From contig JALIGW010000014.1 of assembly GCA_023053685.1 (NCBI GenBank), forward strand, positions 15,909,090 to 15,973,089: 64,000 bases of DNA. Direction: 5' to 3'. Under the pieces are notes generated by a model. It was not told the DNA's origin and did no database searches. It worked only from the letters and a program-made list of their open reading frames with translations. This document shows positions 47,070 through 59,474 of the stretch, piece by piece (within the stretch, counting starts at the first letter, position 1; every line of letters begins with the position of its first letter). Source of the stretch: Diadophis punctatus similis. Its lineage: Eukaryota > Chordata > Lepidosauria > Squamata > Dipsadidae. The position numbers and the translations under genes were made by a program.

Positions 47070-47542
47070 TATCTTCCCCCTTCTCAACATCTTCTCAACC
47101 CTATTTTAGAGCAAACCGTTTTCCAAAATAGTTGCATATTTTCAAATTTCCAACCTCTCTCTGCATCAGGGACGACACTGAGATGCTGAAAAAGTGAGGG
47201 GGAAAACACAGGCCATCTTCCAGCTGTGCCTTGACCAGGAAGGGCTTACATTCTTGGACAGAAAGACAGCGAGGAGGCCTCAGATGTGTAAGTGGGCTCC
47301 TGAAGGGCGGTCACAGGGCAGGGGGTGAATGGCATCTCGGTAGGTAGAAATGGAGCAGCAGAGAGACATCTATATTCCACGTTAGGAGGAGTTTTGGGGT
47401 TACGAGAGCCTGCCTCCTGGAGTGGTGGGGGCTCCATCACTGGGGGGGGGGTGTTTAAAGAAGATTGGACGGTCATTGGTGTGGAATGATTCAGGGATTT
47501 ATGACATCCCAGCTTCCAAAATCAGAAACATTTCCCATCCTA

Positions 47543-47677
47543 CCGTGTTTCCCTGAAAATAAAACCCTGTCTTATATTTTTTTGAACCCTGAAATAAGCG
47601 CTTGGCCTTATTGCCATGCACTCAAAATCCTGATTGGGCTTATTATCAGGGGATGTCTTATTTGGGGGAAAACAGGG
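47543..47677 (+). mobile_element. MITE with CCGTGTTTCCCT termini (TA flanks)
   Basis: 135 bp, sister of 6514-6642, flanked by TA, keeping TGAAATAAGCGCTTGGC and GGATGTCTTATTTGGGGG. Confidence 0.65.
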
Positions 47678-47689
47678 TATCACAAAGCA

Positions 47690-48770
47690 CAGTCCTCTTG
47701 GCCAGAATTAAAATCGAAAAGCTTGCAACTATTTTGTAAAGCAGTAGTTCTCACAGCGTTTATTTCTATGAATCTTGGTTGTATGTTTGTTTTCACCCAG
47801 CATAAAATGGCCACTATTTCTTTTTATGCTTTCTTATGTGACTGGCTGATTCCTAAGGAGGGAATCAGAAATGTTCCACTAGGCTGTTTCATAAAGCACA
47901 GAAAAAGTGCCAGTTCAGCCATTGTTGAGGGGGGTGGAGAAGCAGCTTTGGCAACCATCTTCCTTTCAATGGAAGGAAATAAGAGCATGCTGAAAGTTTC
48001 GCTCAAGAAAGCCTGCTCTGAGGGCTTGAGCCAAGCAGGAAAAGAGCAAAGAAAGAAATCAGGACATCCCAGGACTCTTTTGCCAAGTTCCCCCCCAGCC
48101 CTCCAGCCTTCCCAAGCCATGGCATGTACTCCAAGGGCCGGCTAGAGAAAGGAAGTTTGCAATTTTTCCATGAATAGATCATGCTACAATGTCAGAATGC
48201 AGGAAACGCCACAGGAAGAGCACTGAGAAACCACTCAGTTCCAGCCAGCTTTTCAAGTTACACAATGAAGCAAAAGGTGACTTCGGATCCAGAGAAAAGA
48301 ACACAGAACAGAAAGATGGCTTTGGAAACCATCAATCAAGAGGGCCCCAAAGGCCTTTTTGTTTCTGATGCCACCGTCCAGAGGAATGCAGCTGGAACAG
48401 AAACACCTCTGGTTAGGGTGAGGCTGGCCAAGAGGGGTGGGGCTGAACGAAGGCACCCCAAAGGAAAGCGGCACACGGCCCCACAGATTCACCTTCTCCA
48501 GCAAATGTTATTTTTTTTTGCAGCCAAATCGACTTGACTCGTGCAGCACCTTAAAGAGGAGGAACATATGAAATGTTGCGTAAATGTGTGGGGGTCCCAC
48601 AAGTAGAGTCCAACTGAGCAGTGGGGAGAGTGGAAAGGATGGGAGGCAACCAAATTCCTCTATAAGGTCAGGCACAAAGCAACAGGGCACGTATTTCGTA
48701 CAATGAAGAACTAGGAGGGCGAAGAAATTTCACCCCGCTTCATCCAAGAGGATCCATGAAATCCTCCAAT
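47690..48770. other. Intergenic/intron sequence, nothing recognised
   Basis: The 226-codon frame starting at 47465 runs across the MITE and has no recognisable domain, so it is probably non-coding. Confidence 0.5.
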
Positions 48771-48773
48771 AGA

Positions 48774-48965
48774 GGTAGTCCTCAATTTATGACCATTCAC
48801 TTAGCGACCTTTAAAAGTCACCACATACCTCTCCAGGGCTACTTATGACCTGGATTCAATGTTCAGGTGGCCACCTTCTCCCATGCGATCAGGTAATCAC
48901 ATTGCCGGCACTCAGAAACCAGACAGCTATTTACAGTATCCCGTGGTCACGCAACCACGATCTAG
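48774..48965. mobile_element. Possible diverged CAGGTAGTCC-type MITE
   Basis: AGGTAGTCCTCAATTTATGACC at one end and short shared phrases (CCATTCACTTAG); the far end is not identifiable. Confidence 0.35.
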
Positions 48966-49726
48966 GACATTTCTTTGTTCCTAATGAACCAGAGTCTGTA
49001 TGTAATAGATTATTTACTTGTCTCAGTTACAAAACACACATTTAAATACAGAGCTGCAAAATCTCCTAACACGTTTGGTACAATCAGGCAAATGGTGCTC
49101 GGTGATCAGCATATCTTTACAACAGATGCACACACCTGGAATCAACCTAATTAATTGGTTGGATTTTCCTTTTCTACAGTCTAGGCTAGACAGTTGACCG
49201 ACCTCTTCTAAGACTATCTGAACTCTAAAGTCATGCCCAAGGATTCAGACAAGCTTATCCATGAAAGAGAAGAGCAGTAAGGCTAATAAAGGAAGAGAAT
49301 GAAAGCACTGCTTTGACCGTGATGGTGAGGAAGATAAGAACCTGCTTCATAAACCTCTTGAGAAATTACAGAGGACATAGCCAGGACCTACCCTCAAGTT
49401 CCAGATGGAAAGTAATGCATCGAAGTTACAGGAAAAGAGATACCAGTAGAATGTCAGTAAAAATAGTTCAACAGTTTCATTAGTTCCATTCAAGAAGAAA
49501 AAGGACATCCCTCTATCTATGATGCTTTAATTTAGGGTCCTGCATGGAACGGGCATGTAGATGACCAGCCTGAGCCTGCGGGTTGGGTCAAACATATCAT
49601 CAGTCTGGAGTCCCTACATCCCTGGAAGAGACCTAAGACCAACCCCTCCCCCCTGCAGTCTGCTAACTCTTAGCTGGTGCCAATTTGCTTTGATCCTGTC
49701 AGATCTGCCATCTTTGGCTTGGTGCC

Positions 49727-50305
49727 TTGCTGGCATCTGCCATCAACGATTGGGAGGAGAGGAAATGGACACTAAACATGTATTGGAGTAGAGATGAGAA
49801 ACAGGGAGGGGGGATGACAGGTTTGACAGAAGCCAGAGGTGTGAGAAACCAGTCTTCAAGGCCAATGAAGCTGGAGAATGAAATACCAATTGCACCAAAC
49901 ATCCAAGCGGTTCCCAAAACACCTAGATGGCACATCATTGGTCGAAGACAAACTGGTCAAGGGGGGAGGGATGAAGGGGAAAAGTCTGTAACTTTAGCAA
50001 AGCCCATTCCACTGGCTGCTTCAAGTGTGGGAAGGAAGGGTACCAAGCTGCCGACTGCCAAGCCATGCACCCAGTCCAAAAAGTACCCGCAGGGCCTGCC
50101 AACAAAGCCAGTGCCAAGGGCCAGAGAGATGGACCCAGAGGGAGTGGAGGTCGTTGAGTTCACCTTATCAACCAAAGAGAACTCCAAATGTTTCACTTCG
50201 TTAAAAGTTACAGGAAAGAGAATTTTAGTAGTACATAGATGTGCTATCTTTTGTGGATCTCAACCTATCATAAGAAAGTCCAGAGAAGTCCAGATTACTT
50301 TTTAG
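49727..50305 (+). pseudogene. Degraded retroelement gag-like region with CCHC-type knuckle
   Basis: At about 50007-50036 one frame reads GCFKCGKEGYQAADC, that is C-x2-C-x4-Y-x4-C, a retroviral/LTR-element nucleocapsid zinc knuckle in which the His is Tyr. The long open frame here is a different frame and only overlaps it. Basic and Pro-rich surroundings fit a gag end, and a possible continuation into protease-like sequence is too decayed to call. Gypsy, DIRS or endogenous retroviral origin cannot be separated. Confidence 0.4.
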
Positions 50306-50549
50306 GTATTCATAAATATTGGGGTGGGGTTGGAGAGAGAAGAGAAATTGGGAAAAACATCTGAGAGATCAGTTCTCCTATGAACTATAAACTAAATTAT
50401 TTAGCTTCACAGACATCAGAAGAGACTGCTTGGAATTGCTAGAAGCTTCCCTATTTAGCATCCTGGAGAGGGTCTTTTCCCATGTGGCCCCTCGCATAGG
50501 GAAAACTTTCCCTGAGGAGGTGCATTTGATCTGCATGCTCCCAGTCGTC

Positions 50550-50550
50550 G

Positions 50551-50585
<35 letters not shown>

Positions 50586-51970
50586 GCCATTGTCTATCCA
50601 TTGCAGGATGAAGGCCTCTTCCGCATGTTTCCAACCAAGACGGTCCTAAGTTTCTTTTGCCAATTGGGCCCACAATGCCTGCTGATGTCGTCCATCCATC
50701 TTGTTTTAGGTCTCTTTTGTGGACGCTTTTGATCCAGTGGGGTCCATTCTATGACTGCCTTGGTCCACCTGCCATCAGCTCTTCTTGCTATGTGATCGGC
50801 CCATTTCCATTTCCATTCTTTGACTCTCTTGATGGCATCATATGGTGTTGTTTGTTCTCTAATCCATGTGCAGGTCTTTCTATCTTTGTCTTGAGCATGT
50901 ATCTTTCCATGGCTCTTTGCACCCCTCGTAGCTTTTGTATCGATTGTGAGGTTAGTGTCCATGTTTCACTGGCCTATGTTAGAACAGGTAGCACACAGTG
51001 ATTGAACACTTTTCTCTTCAGGCATAGAGGGGAGGTTGTCCTTGAAAATTATGCTTAGCTGCTGAATGCCTGCCAATCACATTTAACACACTGTTCAATT
51101 TTCTTTATTATATCGCCTTCCATTGAGATCCATTGACCAAGGTATATCTAGTTCTTCTCCAGATATTTTTTTTCTTTCTTTACTGAATTTATTATACATA
51201 ACCTGGCTCTTTTTCGGGTTTATTTTTAAACTGAATGGTTCTCCTGCTTCGTGCAGCTTGTATGTGTCTTTGTAGCTCTTCTGGATCTTGTGAGAAGAGA
51301 TCATCATCATCTGCAAATCTTAAGTGATCAAAATAGGCGCCATTGTTTTTTATTCCATCTTTTGCCTAATCTAGTTTGCGAAATACTTCAAGGCAGGCTG
51401 AGAAAAGGATAGGTGATATTGTATTGCCTTGTCGTACATCTCGTTCTATGTTGATTATTAAGGCAAATTGTCGCCGTTGTTTTTTCATGTATTGATTGTA
51501 GTAAGTTTATGTAAGCAGTGTCTATGCCTTGGTTGAGCAATGCATTAATGATTGCTTGCTAGAATACAGAGTCAAACACCTTTTCGTGGTCAATGAAAGC
51601 CACGCACAGAGGCATGGTGTACTCATGGTGCCTTTCAATGACTTGCTGAATAACCTGGATGTGATCCATTGTGCTACAGCCACTTCTGAACCCTGCCTGC
51701 TCCTTTGGCTGTGCATCATTTAATGTTCTCAATATTCTTTTTGCTACTATCTTGGTGAAAGCCTTGTAGATTGCTGAGAGGCGGCTTATTCGGTGATAGA
51801 TCTTTAAATCATTTTGGGCCCCTTTCTTGTGTATAAGAATCATTTCAGCATTTCTCCATGCACTCCCCCAGCATTTCGCTAAATCTCATTCACCACTGCT
51901 ATTGTCGATTTTTAATTTGGCCCTCGTAGTGATTGAATTGTTTTTACCCTTATGTTTGATAATTTCTATT
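50550..51970 (-). mobile_element. RTE-type LINE, reverse, RT fragments and (GAT)n tail
   Basis: Minus-strand frames encode RT parts: ILIHKKGAQNDLKIYHRISR, LRTLNDAQPKEQAGFRSGCS and LCVAFIDHEKVFDSVF (motif A-like F-DHEKVFD) at 51843-51559, and the C-terminal WKWADHIARRADGRWTKAVI with RWMDDI at about 50850-50690. A (CAT)n run at 50553-50586 is the LINE 3' tail. Stops and shifts break it throughout. Confidence 0.7.
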
Positions 51971-51984
51971 TCTTCTGGCTAGAA

Positions 51985-52346
51985 CAGTGGTTCCCAACCT
52001 TTTTGTGATCGAGTACCACTTGGAGATCCCGTACAGTGGCCGCGTACCACCTGGTTCCAGAGAAACTAAATTCGATCAGATATCACTTTATTTCCATAAT
52101 TGTACCGTTCCTTTTTTGGCTCCGCGCATCCAGCAACTGGATTCTCGGGCCACTGGGACCAGGTGGGTGGCGTGTGGCAACAGTTGCAAATCGTTGCCAG
52201 ATTATCTTGTGTTAGGCAGTAAACATTTTTGTGAAGTAAAAAATAACTAACTAAAAATCGTTCATGACCCCGAAAGTGTTCGTGTACCACCTGGAAGGCC
52301 CTCGCATACCACTAGTGGTACACGTACCACAGGTTGGGAACCACTG
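51985..52346. mobile_element. hAT-type element with TSD GGCTAGAA
   Basis: 362 bp, CAGTGGTTCCCAACCT ... AGGTTGGGAACCACTG, with perfect GGCTAGAA at 51977-51984 and 52347-52354. CGTACCAC repeats lie near both ends. The interior is otherwise unrecognised. Confidence 0.85.
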
Positions 52347-52439
52347 GGCTAGAAGTTGCTGGAGTGTTGTTGCATAAGGAGAAAGTGAGGTAATAAGTAA
52401 ACAGACAGCAACAGAACCCAAACAACCGGCAGAGAAAGT

Positions 52440-53350
52440 TGTATTATGAAGAGCAGAAAAGTTTTAACCCTCAGCCCTGGCCCGGCGGGGGGATGGACGG
52501 AGCGGAGAGGAACCGCTCCGTTGCTCCCCGGCCTTCTGCTCCGAACGGCGCCCTTCGTGCCAGCCACGGGATGACCTTCTCCAGATGCCTCCAACGCCCA
52601 GCCGTTGCCCAGAAGGCAGGGGCGTCCTGGAGTGGGGGGTCCAGACGAGGCGATGCATCCCAGGGGAAGGCTGCGCTGCCCCCTTTCCCGCCTCACCTGG
52701 CAGGTGCAGAAAGGCTTGCGGGGGGGGAGACGGGGGTCGCGCGTCTTTCCGGCCTCCAGGTGCAAATTTCCTACGGCGTTTTTTTTTCCCTTTTCGCGGC
52801 TCCTCTCCCTCCTACCGCCGCGCTCAACGGCATCTCCCCCGGGGCAAGCCCGCGCGCTGGACCCGCAACTCCGCGGCCTTCCGCAGCTGCAAAGGCCAGC
52901 CCCAGTCCAGCCCACCCCCGCCCTGCTCCGCTCCTCCCGGGCCTTCTTACCGCACGCCTCCCGCTCGGTTCCTCCCGGGCTCCGGCCCCGCTTCCCCGGA
53001 AGAGACGCGGAGGAGCGTCCACCGCGGGGCGCCTCCGCTTTCCTCCACCCCGCTTTCAATGAGGCTTCCCGACATGCCTTGCGAGGCCAGGTGTGCCGCA
53101 AAGGCCTTCGGGAAATGGAGTTTCCCGCTATTCCGCCAGGGCCTCTCCCAAGGCGGCCTTTACCTTGCAAGGTTAGAGTTGGGGTCTTCTCGGTCCCCGA
53201 CGCCTTTCTTTGGCGAACCCCTCACGCTACAAGTCGGGGCGGGGAGCTGGAGGGCCGCGCAACATGCCCCGGATTCAGCCAGGCGCTTTGGCAAACTTGA
53301 GTCCCCGGCGGCTCTGCGGGCCTTCCTGCCTCCCGCAGCTCGTTTGAAGG
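52440..53350. promoter_or_regulatory. Second CpG-island-like segment between PGK1 and AMOT
   Basis: About 0.9 kb with dense CG and G+C. Minus-strand donor-like sites include CTGCCAG|GTGAGG (near 52692-52698), GCG|GTAAGAAGG (near 52943-52952) and GCAAG|GTAAAGG (near 53160). It lies about 1.2 kb downstream of the PGK1 polyadenylation signal, so it is well placed for an AMOT (minus) first exon or for an unannotated transcript. No protein is recognisable in its open frames. Confidence 0.5.
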
Positions 53351-53354
53351 CGTT

Positions 53355-54560
53355 TTTCTTCCTTGGTCTTTTTTAGGATGAAGTCTCGTCTGTGTTTTTT
53401 TAACAATATTCCAGCAGTGCTATTAATCTGCATTTTTAAAAAAATTGACTGTATTCTAAGTTATTTTTCATTAACTTGAGGACTTGTTTTTACCAAGGTG
53501 CAAAGGTTTGCAGAGACAGATTTAAAATAAACACTATTCTTTTACAGAGGCACCGTGTCAAGTGAAAGCAGAATTTTTGCCAGCTGTAAAATATCGCAGT
53601 AAAAATGCTTAATATAAGCGAAGCCACTTTTCCCAGCTACCACCGGGATCTTTTTCATCTACTGAACTGAAAATTCTGGGTGTTTTGCTTTTATTTATGG
53701 AGAGGCCTGGTAGATGGGAGCAGTTCCCACTGGATGTATCTGACCACTATACAAGTCCTTTCATACTCCCACAAAGCTTTCATATGCCAACATCCCAAAC
53801 CGTCTCAGCACCCCAACTATTTACTCCAAAGATAATCATTTTCTTTTGGCCAATGTATACTTAATGGGAAGCCTATTTTCAGTCACTTAAGTTCCATACT
53901 ATTATTTAATTTAAAAGGGCAATTCTACTCCCCATATTTTTGAAATTGATAGTTGGAGCTTTATTCACCCTCCAAATAAAGTATGAAATTGAGTAAAGGT
54001 TGTTACAACACTCCAATTTACAGAACTTACTTTTGTGGGAACACTGAACTACTGAAGCAATTTTACCTATTGTGTAAGAAATAAAACCAGATGTTGCTAA
54101 AAAGCTGCTGACTGGACATTTTAGATTTCAGAACAATTTATCTGCTGTGAAGAAAATAAAGCAACTGTAGTTCATATTTAAAATAACAGTGGCAGTCATC
54201 AGTAGACTTGGGAGACAACTTGTATACAGGTTGCACATACTTCCCATAAAGATTGTCCCACCATCTAAAAAAGAGAAGTTAAAAAATTCTGCACAGACAT
54301 ATGTACTTTCTCGACATCTCAAACTGTAGTGTCAATACTTAGAACTGCAACCATCAGAGAAAAGCAGAGAGAATAATCTGAATGTTGCTACAGTCCCTCA
54401 GTAATTGGACATCATTCAAAGTCTTTTTAAAAAGTTTTTCCTAGACATGCTAAGGATAGACTATCTTGGTCAGTCCTTAAAACAATTCCTGGGAGATGTT
54501 CTAATTGTATAAACTTTGTACTATGTAGCGAAATTTAGAAAAAATACACTCAAAAGAAAA
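53355..54560. other. Spacer between CpG segment and PGK1 3' end
   Basis: AT-rich, repeat-poor sequence. No coding signal; may hold longer PGK1 3' UTR isoforms. Confidence 0.5.
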
Positions 54561-54564
54561 TATT

Positions 54565-54975
54565 TCTAATAACACGTAAACATTTATTTGAAAGCTTACA
54601 TTCATATCCTGAAATGTATGTTTTTTGTTTGCTTGTGGATTGTGTGCAGCAGCTAAAGTATCACAGAAGCAAACCGGTGGTTTTGAAAATCTGACATCAG
54701 GGAACTCTGCCTATTTTAAAAGGCTAAAATATGAATATGTACACTGTGAAAATAACAGAAGCTGTTTTAGCAATACAGTAGTTCATATGAGATAACAGAC
54801 AAATCAGCGTTATGTAAACTGTCATCTTTACAGAACAGAGCCCGATTCTGCTTGCTTCCAGTACGCCCTGTGTTCGCTGCTTGAACAGTTATGAAGGTGG
54901 TGCAGTATCTACTTTAAATGCTGGCGCATAGGAACAGTCAGAGAAGTGGTATTCATTTATCCCACGTTCTACGCA
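54565..54975 (-). other. PGK1: PGK1 3' UTR with polyadenylation signal
   Basis: Downstream of the PGK1 stop the minus strand runs about 390 nt to an AATAAA at 54588-54583 (seen as TTTATT on plus), with cleavage expected near 54565. This agrees roughly with the usual short PGK1 3' UTR. No transposon interrupts it. Further TTTATT strings near 53690 and 53960 could serve longer isoforms. Confidence 0.65.
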
Positions 54976-55016
54976 TTACACGCTGCTCAGAGCATCGACA
55001 CCTGGAAGAACTTTAC
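54976..55016 (-). CDS. PGK1: PGK1 terminal coding exon
   Basis: 41 coding nt after acceptor ACCATGTGCAG|GTAAAG. They complete Gly and then encode KVLPGVDALSSV and the TAA stop at 54978-54976, the standard C-terminus of PGK1. It is too short to show as a long open frame and was found by joining phase G|GT to the preceding exon across a 3.8-kb intron. Confidence 0.93.
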
Positions 55017-56524
55017 CTGCACATGGTTGAAAAGATACAAACGTGAGTAATTAACTTCAGTACAGCTCATTTCATCATCTCAGAGTCAAAGGTCCTCCCT
55101 CAACCCCTCACCTCCCAGGGGTCTTTGCTTTCTCCTGCTGAAGTGTTTAAAATTCTGAAGGAATAGGGGCCATTACAGAAAATTTCAAGGATTTCTGCAC
55201 AACTAAAACAATGAAAAGTAAATTTCAATGATAGGTTTTCATTCGTATGTCTTACATTACCCAGGATTAGAAAACACATTAACTCAAGAATTTGAATTAG
55301 CCGCTCAACTGATAACGCCCGCATGGAGAACTAAGTATGTTTTCTTCATGCATGTGGAGCAGCGCAGAGGCAGCCCATGTATTCATTTCAATGGTCATCT
55401 ATTTTTGGTTTGACTTGCCCACTGTCTAGTATGTACTGTGTAGCAACGCACAAGAAAGTGGCTTTCAACAGGGAAAAGACGGCCTATCCCTGAAGTAGCA
55501 GTTCATCAAGGGCACCAGGTGAGATATTATCAGAAATTTGTAACCCAAATTGATCAAATTACATGCGACACCAAATGTACTTTAAAATAACAAATGGAGT
55601 GAAATCTATTATCTGTTCTAAAAAGTCACACCCTAATTCTCATATTCTTTAATAGTGTATTTTAGGGAGTTTAGGTAATGTAACCTTTACTTTTTATTAT
55701 AATAAATAATATAATATAATATATAATATGATATATATTTATTGTATTATATTACATTATATCCTGAGGAAATTTCACCACCAACGTTTAGCACCATTGA
55801 GGAAAACCTACATTTTGAATGCTAACAGTCTAAACTAAAGAGGACATTTCACTTTTATGGGCTCTCTCTACAAGTGCACATTCTTTCCCCTTCATTGTTA
55901 ATTCCTAGGCAACAGAGACAAAGAGCCTGTCCAGCCTGGCATTTCTGGTAATAATAGTTGCAGAAGACTTTAGTTTGGCTTATTTTTCAGACAGTAAGTA
56001 AAGGCAAAAGAAAGACAAAATGTGTCTGTATTGGGAAACAGCTTAATTACTAGAGGAAATAAAATCATTCGCAGAACAATGCAGCCCACAAAGACATAAC
56101 TATAATTTTTTTCCCCAAGAGGTGACAGCATTAGTCTTTGCCAACAAACTAGGAATCCCGTAGCACCATAAAAGTCATATATTTAACTGTCATAAATTTT
56201 CATGGATACAATTCATCAGATGCAAATGCACTACACCAATGAAAACTCGCTCCATAATAAATCTGTTCACGTTTAAGGTTCTACAAGGATACTTTTTGTT
56301 ATAAATTCTTTTCACTTTAAAATGTAGTTTTAGATGATACACAACTAATTGTATCTTAATTAATTAATTAAATTAATACTAATTGGTAGAATTTCACAGT
56401 AGTGATAGTGAATGGTAATCCAGGCTCAAATGTTTTAGATTGGGCTGTATTAATGGGCCCGGTGACTGCACAAAAAAGTTCTGTATACTTTTAAGAAGGC
56501 AGTTTTATCATCTTGCTTAGTATC

Positions 56525-58735
56525 CAAGAAAACCCCATGGACAGTACCAAAGCTAAAAGATATGATGCCAGAAGATGAGCCCCTCAGGGCGGAAGGTGCC
56601 CAATATGCTACTGGGGAAGAGCAGAGGGCGATTACAAGTAGATCCAGAAAGAGTGAAGCGGCTGGGCCAAAGCCAAAAGGACACTCAGCTGTGGATGTGT
56701 CTGGTGGGGAAAGAAAGTCCGATGCCGTAAAGAAATATATTGTATAGGAACCTGGAATTAAGATCTACGAATCAAGGTAAGCTGGATGTGGTCAAACATA
56801 AGATGGCAAGATTGAACATCAACATCTTGGGAATCAGTGAACTAAAGTGGACGGGAATGGGTAAATTTAATTCAGGTGGCCCTTGTACCTATTAATGTGG
56901 GCAAGAACCCCTTAGAAGAAATGGAATAGTCCTCACTGCCAATAAAAGAGTGGGGAAAGCAGTACTGGGGTACGATCACAAAACGACAGAATGGTCTCAG
57001 TTTCAAATCCAAGGCAAACCATTCAACATCACAGTAATCCAACCACTAATGAAGAGGTTGACATTGACTGATACTATGACGACCTACAACATCTTGTAGA
57101 ACTCATACCAAAAAAAGATGTTCTTTTCATCATAGGGGATTGGAATGCTAAAGTAGGAAGCCAAGAGGCAACTGTAATTACAGGCATGTTTGGAGTACAA
57201 AATGAAGCAGGGTAAAGGCTAACAGAATTTGGTCAAGAGAATACGCCGATCACAGCAAACATTCTTTTCCAACAACCCAAAAGGTGACTCTACACATGCA
57301 CATCATCAGATTACATACTTTGCAGCCAAAGATGGAGCAGCTCTGTATGGTCAAAAAAGAGCCGAGGTGGCGCAGCGGTTAGAGTGTAGTACTGCAGGCC
57401 ACTTTAGCTGACTGTGATCCGCAGGTCAGCGGTTCAAATCTCACCCGCTCAAGGTTGACTCAGCCTTCCATCCTTCCGAGGTCGGTAAAATGAGGACCCA
57501 GATTGTTGGGGGCAATATAAATATACATTGCTTACTGGTGTAAACCGCTTAGAGAGTGCTTGCACTGTGAGGCGGTATATAAATCTCACAAATAAATCTC
57601 ACAAATAAATAAAAACAAGACCTGGAGATGACTGTGGCTCAGATCATGCGTTTCTTACTGCAAAATTCAGGCTTAAATTGAAGAAAGTAGGGAACACCAC
57701 TAGGCTGCTCAGACTCAGGCGTGACCTAAATCATATCCCTTATGAATATACAAAGGAGGTGATTAATAGATTTAAGGGATTCAATCTTGTAGACAGAGTG
57801 TCTGATGAACTATGGATGGAGGTTCGAAACATATAGGAGGCAGCAACTAAAACCATCCCAAAGAAAAAGAAATGCAAAAAAGCGAAGTAGCTGATGAGAT
57901 TCCAATTGAGTTATTTAAAATCCTAAAAGATGATGCTATTAAAGTGCTGGATTCAGCATGCCAGCAAATTTGGAAAACTCAACAATGGCCACAGGATTGG
58001 AAAAGGTCAGTTTACGTTCCAATCCCAAAGAAGGGCAATGCCAAAGAATGTTCAAACTACCAAACAATTGTTCTCATTTCACATGCTAGCAAGGTCATGC
58101 TCAAAACCCTACCAGCTAGGCTTCAGCAATGACAGATTTTATTTCCTTGCGCTCCAAGATCACCGCAGACGGTGACTGCAACCATGAAATTAAAAGACGC
58201 TTGCTCCTTGTGGGGAAAGCTATGGCCTATTAAAAAGCAGAGGCATCACCTTGGTGACAAAGGTCCGTATAGTCAAAGCTATGGTTTTCCCAGTAGTTAC
58301 AGTATGTATGGCTGTGAGAACTGGACCATAAAGAAGGCTGAGCAGTGAAGAATTGATGCTTCGGAAGTGTGGTAACTGTGGTGGTGGAGAGTCCCTTGGG
58401 CTGCAAAGAGGTCAAATCAGTCAATCCTAAAGGAAATCAACCCTGACTGTCCTTTGGAAGGACAGATGCTGAAGCTGAAGCTGAAATACTTCGGCCACCA
58501 AACGAGAAGGGAGGACTCGTTGGAAAAGACCCTGATGTTGGGAAAGACCAAAGGCAAAAAGAAGCGGCAGAGGCTGAGATGGTTAGATAGTGTTATTGTT
58601 GCAATGAGCATGAATTTGGGCAAACTCCCAGAGACAGTGGAGCACAGGGGCGCCTGTTGTGCTATGGTCCATGGGGTCACGGGAATAAGACATGGCTTAG
58701 TGACTGAACAAAAAAAAAGCACTGAAAGCAAGCTA
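56525..58735 (+). mobile_element. BovB (RTE) LINE, decayed, in PGK1 intron
   Basis: Plus-strand pieces in order: endonuclease blocks (ILGISELKWTG-type at about 56830, KKDVLFIIGDWNAKVGSQEA at about 57112), the RT start EIPIELFKILKDDAIKVLDS and IWKTQQWPQDWKRSVYVPIP at about 57893-58030, and the C-terminal MLKLKLKYFGHQTRREDSLE with MVHGVTGIRHGLV at 58468-58700. Most of the RT catalytic core is deleted. A SINE interrupts it at 57359. Confidence 0.85.
57359..57613 (+). mobile_element. tRNA-derived SINE inside BovB
   Basis: GAGCCGAGGTGGCGCAGCGG through an AAATCTCAC-rich tail. It splits the BovB endonuclease region, so it is younger than that copy. Confidence 0.85.
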
Positions 58736-58743
58736 TTAACTCA

Positions 58744-58920
<177 letters not shown>

Positions 58921-59206
58921 TCAAAATGTGTTGTTTGTTGTTAAAACCATTTAAAAGAAAGGTCAGAGCCACCCACTTCCAGCCAGAGGTTCTCTCCATG
59001 TACCATTCCAAACAGTCTTTGCCAGTTGGATATGTTGGACAATCCAAAATATTTAAAGGGCAACAGAGATAGGTTGCATCGATATTTCTGAATTTGCCAA
59101 TGCAAGGCAATGCCCTCTGTTCCTTCCGTGAAAGACATTGTTCAAATTGATCAAAAAGGTAATAATCAAAAACTGACACCCAGAAGAACAACAGAAAGAT
59201 TTGTAC

Positions 59207-59384
59207 CGATAATGGTGATGCAGCCTTTGCTGGTAACTTCCACTACTTTATCCATCACGGCTTTGGTTCCTTTGGCAAACTTCTCCCACTCAAAGACACC
59301 AACTGGACCGTTCCACACAATTAGCTTGGCTCTGCCCACAGCTTCGACAAAGAGCTTAATGCTTTCAGGGCCACAATCCAATCC
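59207..59384 (-). CDS. PGK1: PGK1 exon (catalytic/nucleotide-binding residues)
   Basis: 178-nt exon with acceptor TCTTAG|GGATTGG and donor ATTATCG|GTACAA. It encodes [20 protein letters not shown], then [20 protein letters not shown] and [25 protein letters not shown] and NGPVGVFE are conserved PGK motifs; the Glu of GVFE lies in the ATP ribose region in known structures. It ends with one base (G) of a Gly codon. Confidence 0.96.
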
Positions 59385-59474
59385 CTAAGACCAAGGGAGC
59401 AAATGAGACCATTCAGCCCTTCCTCCGAAAAGTGCAGAGAAGAAAAAAACCTAGCAATGATTTCTTTCACTCAC

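Noticed and set aside
47465..48145. 226-codon frame
   Set aside because: It begins before and runs through a MITE, and has no recognisable domain or codon pattern.
50530..50592. Poly-Ile/Met low-complexity peptide
   Set aside because: A (CAT)n tail of a reverse RTE-type LINE.
52349..53376. Open frames of 207-273 codons on both strands
   Set aside because: Same GC-driven effect in the second CG-dense segment, without conserved protein features.
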